A stretch of DNA of 8,196 bases from an uncultured Pirellulaceae bacterium (lineage in GTDB: Bacteria; Planctomycetota; Planctomycetia; Pirellulales; Pirellulaceae), in contig CAMYNE010000066.1 of NCBI GenBank assembly GCA_947259675.1, forward strand, positions 1 through 8,196. Reading direction: 5' to 3'. Numbering within the stretch: the stretch's first letter is position 1; each line of letters opens with the position of its first letter. Under the pieces are notes generated by a model. That model searched no databases. It was not told the DNA's origin and worked only from the letters and a program-made list of their open reading frames with translations. The translations under genes were made by a program, and so were the position numbers. Below are positions 6,903 through 8,196 of this stretch, in pieces.

Positions 6903-7523
6903 TCAAAGATTAATCTTTGCCCCGAGTTCCACAAGCGTTTTCGTCAACGTGAGGGCATCCTCGAATTGTACCGCGAAAAGCCCAGCCTCTTTTGCAGCAT
7001 CGACGTTTGCCAGTTTGTCATCAACGAAGAAAATATCTTTGGCTGGACAACCGGCCAATTCAATCGCGGCTTGGTAAATTCCTCCGTCGGGCTTCATGCT
7101 TTGCACCTGATTACTGAGAACCCGCTTCGTAAAATACCAATCAATCAATGGGAAACGACGGCAGATAAAATCCCAATGAGCCTCGCACGTGTTCGAGAGG
7201 ATTCCGATCGGAAAGTCAATCGCTGTTAGCTGCGTTAGCAAGGGGGTCATTTTCGGATTCAGTTCGAAAATATCACTGGATGCTTGCAACAAAGCGTCTT
7301 TTTCAGGTGTCGAATTGGTCTGATCGCAAAAAGTCTCAAAAAACTCCTGGCTCGTGATCAAACCCGTTTCATATTGGATCTGAAAGTCGCTTTCAAAAAG
7401 GAATTGCTTGACAAGGCTGAAATCCACACCGGCGACCGACGCCATCTGGCAACACATGAGATCGTGGTCAAACATCAATATGACGTTTCCCAGATCGAAA
7501 TAAATAAACTCTAACTTGGTCAC
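6903..7523 (-). CDS. HAD-superfamily hydrolase, YihX-like phosphatase type
   Basis: A 206-residue cytoplasmic HAD hydrolase. Motif I is FDLGNV (9-14): nucleophile D10, with the second Asp of DxDxT/V replaced by Gly (D-L-G-N-V). That variant is seen in the HAD-IA subgroup containing E. coli YihX, a glucose-1-phosphate phosphatase. Motif II is LSNT (109-112), the motif III lysine is K144 in MKPD, and motif IV is FVDDKLANV (166-174) with D168 and D169. The helical cap between motifs I and II (about 16-95) has the small alpha-helical C1 form. Length matches the family (about 200). The start is a GTG at 7523, with a weak GAG six bases upstream; no ATG lies ahead of motif I. Stop is TGA. The real substrate, probably a small sugar or nucleotide phosphate, is not shown by sequence. 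It heads a likely two-gene unit with the 152-aa protein. Confidence 0.88.
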   Translation of the reverse strand: MTKLEFIYFDLGNVILMFDHDLMCCQMASVAGVDFSLVKQFLFESDFQIQYETGLITSQEFFETFCDQTNSTPEKDALLQASSDIFELNPKMTPLLTQLTAIDFPIGILSNTCEAHWDFICRRFPLIDWYFTKRVLSNQVQSMKPDGGIYQAAIELAGCPAKDIFFVDDKLANVDAAKEAGLFAVQFEDALTLTKTLVELGAKINL

Positions 7524-7673
7524 GAATCACTCTGCACAGCGAAATAAGAAGCGACGTATTTTTGTCACATGACCGCGGTTTTTAAAGTCCCATAAGTGTC
7601 CAAACGAACGATTGTGCCAAAGAAAACCCGGCAAATCCCAAAAGGCAGTGATGATTGCTAATGCTTCTGCGGA

Positions 7674-7701
7674 TTAACTGTCAGGCAGCACTGCGTATAA
7701 T
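7674..7701 (+). promoter_or_regulatory. Probable sigma70-like promoter for the AAA ATPase gene
   Basis: TTAACT (7674-7679; 4 of 6 to TTGACA) is followed after 16 bases by a perfect TATAAT (7696-7701), placing a start about 30 bases before ATG 7738. The -10 box is framed by CTGC (7691-7694) and GCAG (7702-7705), and another GCAG (7685-7688) pairs with the same CTGC, so a repressor site here is conceivable. The remainder of the 7524-7737 gap shows no gene; a clear promoter for the divergent phosphatase gene was not found. Confidence 0.6.
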
Positions 7702-7737
7702 GCAGATCAGCATTTCTAACGGAGAACGGATTACAAT

Positions 7738-8196
7738 ATGTCAACAATGACTCACACCAAGCCATGCAACTTGAAAGAACTTTACGATTCAGGCTGGGTT
7801 TCGAAGACGGTCCGCGAGGAGATTCGCGATAACTTTCTTATTAAACTGGCGGCCGGAGAACTCCTTTTTCCAGGCATTATCGGGTACGACGACACGGTCA
7901 TTCCCGAAATCAATATCGCCTTGCTGGCCGGACATGACCTGCTTTTTATCGGTGAAAAAGGGCAAGCCAAAAGTCGTTTGATGCGCGGCCTGATTCAGTT
8001 TCTTGATCCCGAGATCCCGTATCTGGATATCCCGGGCACGCCTTTTCATGAAGATCCCAAGAAACCGATCAGCAGGATCGCCAGAAATTACGTGGATGCC
8101 CATGAGGCTCACGAAATTCCGGTCAAATGGTGGAAGCGGGAAGAACGCTACGCTGAACGTTTGGCGCCCGGAACAAAATTCGCCGACATCATCGGC
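7738..8196 (+). CDS. MoxR/Mg-chelatase-like AAA ATPase, N-terminal part (runs off right edge)
   Basis: The frame is open from ATG 7738 to the window end, 153 residues, without a stop. Residues 37-63 (LAAGELLFPGIIGYDDTVIPEINIALL, seen in pieces) form the lead-in helices typical of the MoxR/ChlI branch of AAA ATPases, where a conserved G-x-D/E precedes the P-loop. The Walker A motif is GEKGQAKS (72-79; K78, S79), following the strand DLLFI (67-71). Walker B, sensor 1 and the arginine finger lie beyond the edge. Related planctomycete genes I recall sit next to genes with von Willebrand A domains and act as ATP-driven chaperone or metal-insertion motors; that is a family inference. Start 7738 has GGAGAACGGA at 7721-7730, with the second GGA seven bases upstream; a second ATG at 7747 is less likely. 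It is expressed from the TATAAT promoter upstream. Confidence 0.8.
   Translation, partial: MSTMTHTKPCNLKELYDSGWVSKTVREEIRDNFLIKLAAGELLFPGIIGYDDTVIPEINIALLAGHDLLFIGEKGQAKSRLMRGLIQFLDPEIPYLDIPGTPFHEDPKKPISRIARNYVDAHEAHEIPVKWWKREERYAERLAPGTKFADIIG

Noticed and set aside
6835..6906. TTG start at 6906 overlapping the phosphatase stop for the 152-aa gene
   Set aside because: The 24-residue extension looks unlike the rest of the protein and ATG 6834 is a more usual start.
6879..7229. 116-codon plus-strand open frame over the phosphatase gene
   Set aside because: The minus strand encodes all four HAD motifs here; the plus-strand product shows nothing recognisable.

Overview
The window most likely comes from a planctomycete, probably Pirellulaceae-like, with moderate GC. 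This rests on general resemblance of the proteins: a secreted hydrolase with a duplicated beta-domain, very large unrecognised secreted proteins, and a MoxR/Mg-chelatase-like AAA ATPase type I associate with that phylum. No rRNA or other marker gene is present, so the assignment is an inference. No tRNA, rRNA, CRISPR array, transposase or phage gene was seen.

Left half, minus strand. The 5' part of a secreted alpha/beta-hydrolase gene (1-874) runs off the left edge. A 254-bp gap follows, holding a 66-codon open frame that may be a gene remnant. Next is a TerC-family membrane protein (1129-2280) with a long charged coiled-coil insert. Its 223-bp upstream gap carries a spaced 9-bp inverted repeat and a REP-like palindromic repeat. 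Beyond that lies a large secreted protein gene (2504-5377) whose single reading frame is cut by an in-frame amber codon at 4217-4219. It therefore appears as two adjacent ORFs, a signal-peptide N-terminal part (4217-5377) and a C-terminal part (2504-4180).

Right half. A divergent 135-bp region separates the interrupted gene from a plus-strand SIR2/sirtuin-like gene (5513-6340). The sirtuin converges on a minus-strand pair: an HAD-like phosphatase (6903-7523) followed 68 nt downstream by an unrecognised 152-aa acidic protein (6376-6834). A 214-bp divergent gap with a good sigma70-like promoter leads into a plus-strand AAA ATPase gene (7738 onward) that runs off the right edge.

The genes do not form an evident single pathway; most look like independent housekeeping or accessory units. 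The strongest unusual signal is the amber-interrupted 957-codon frame. It is more simply a nonsense mutation or sequence error than recoding, because two neighbouring genes use TAG as an ordinary stop.
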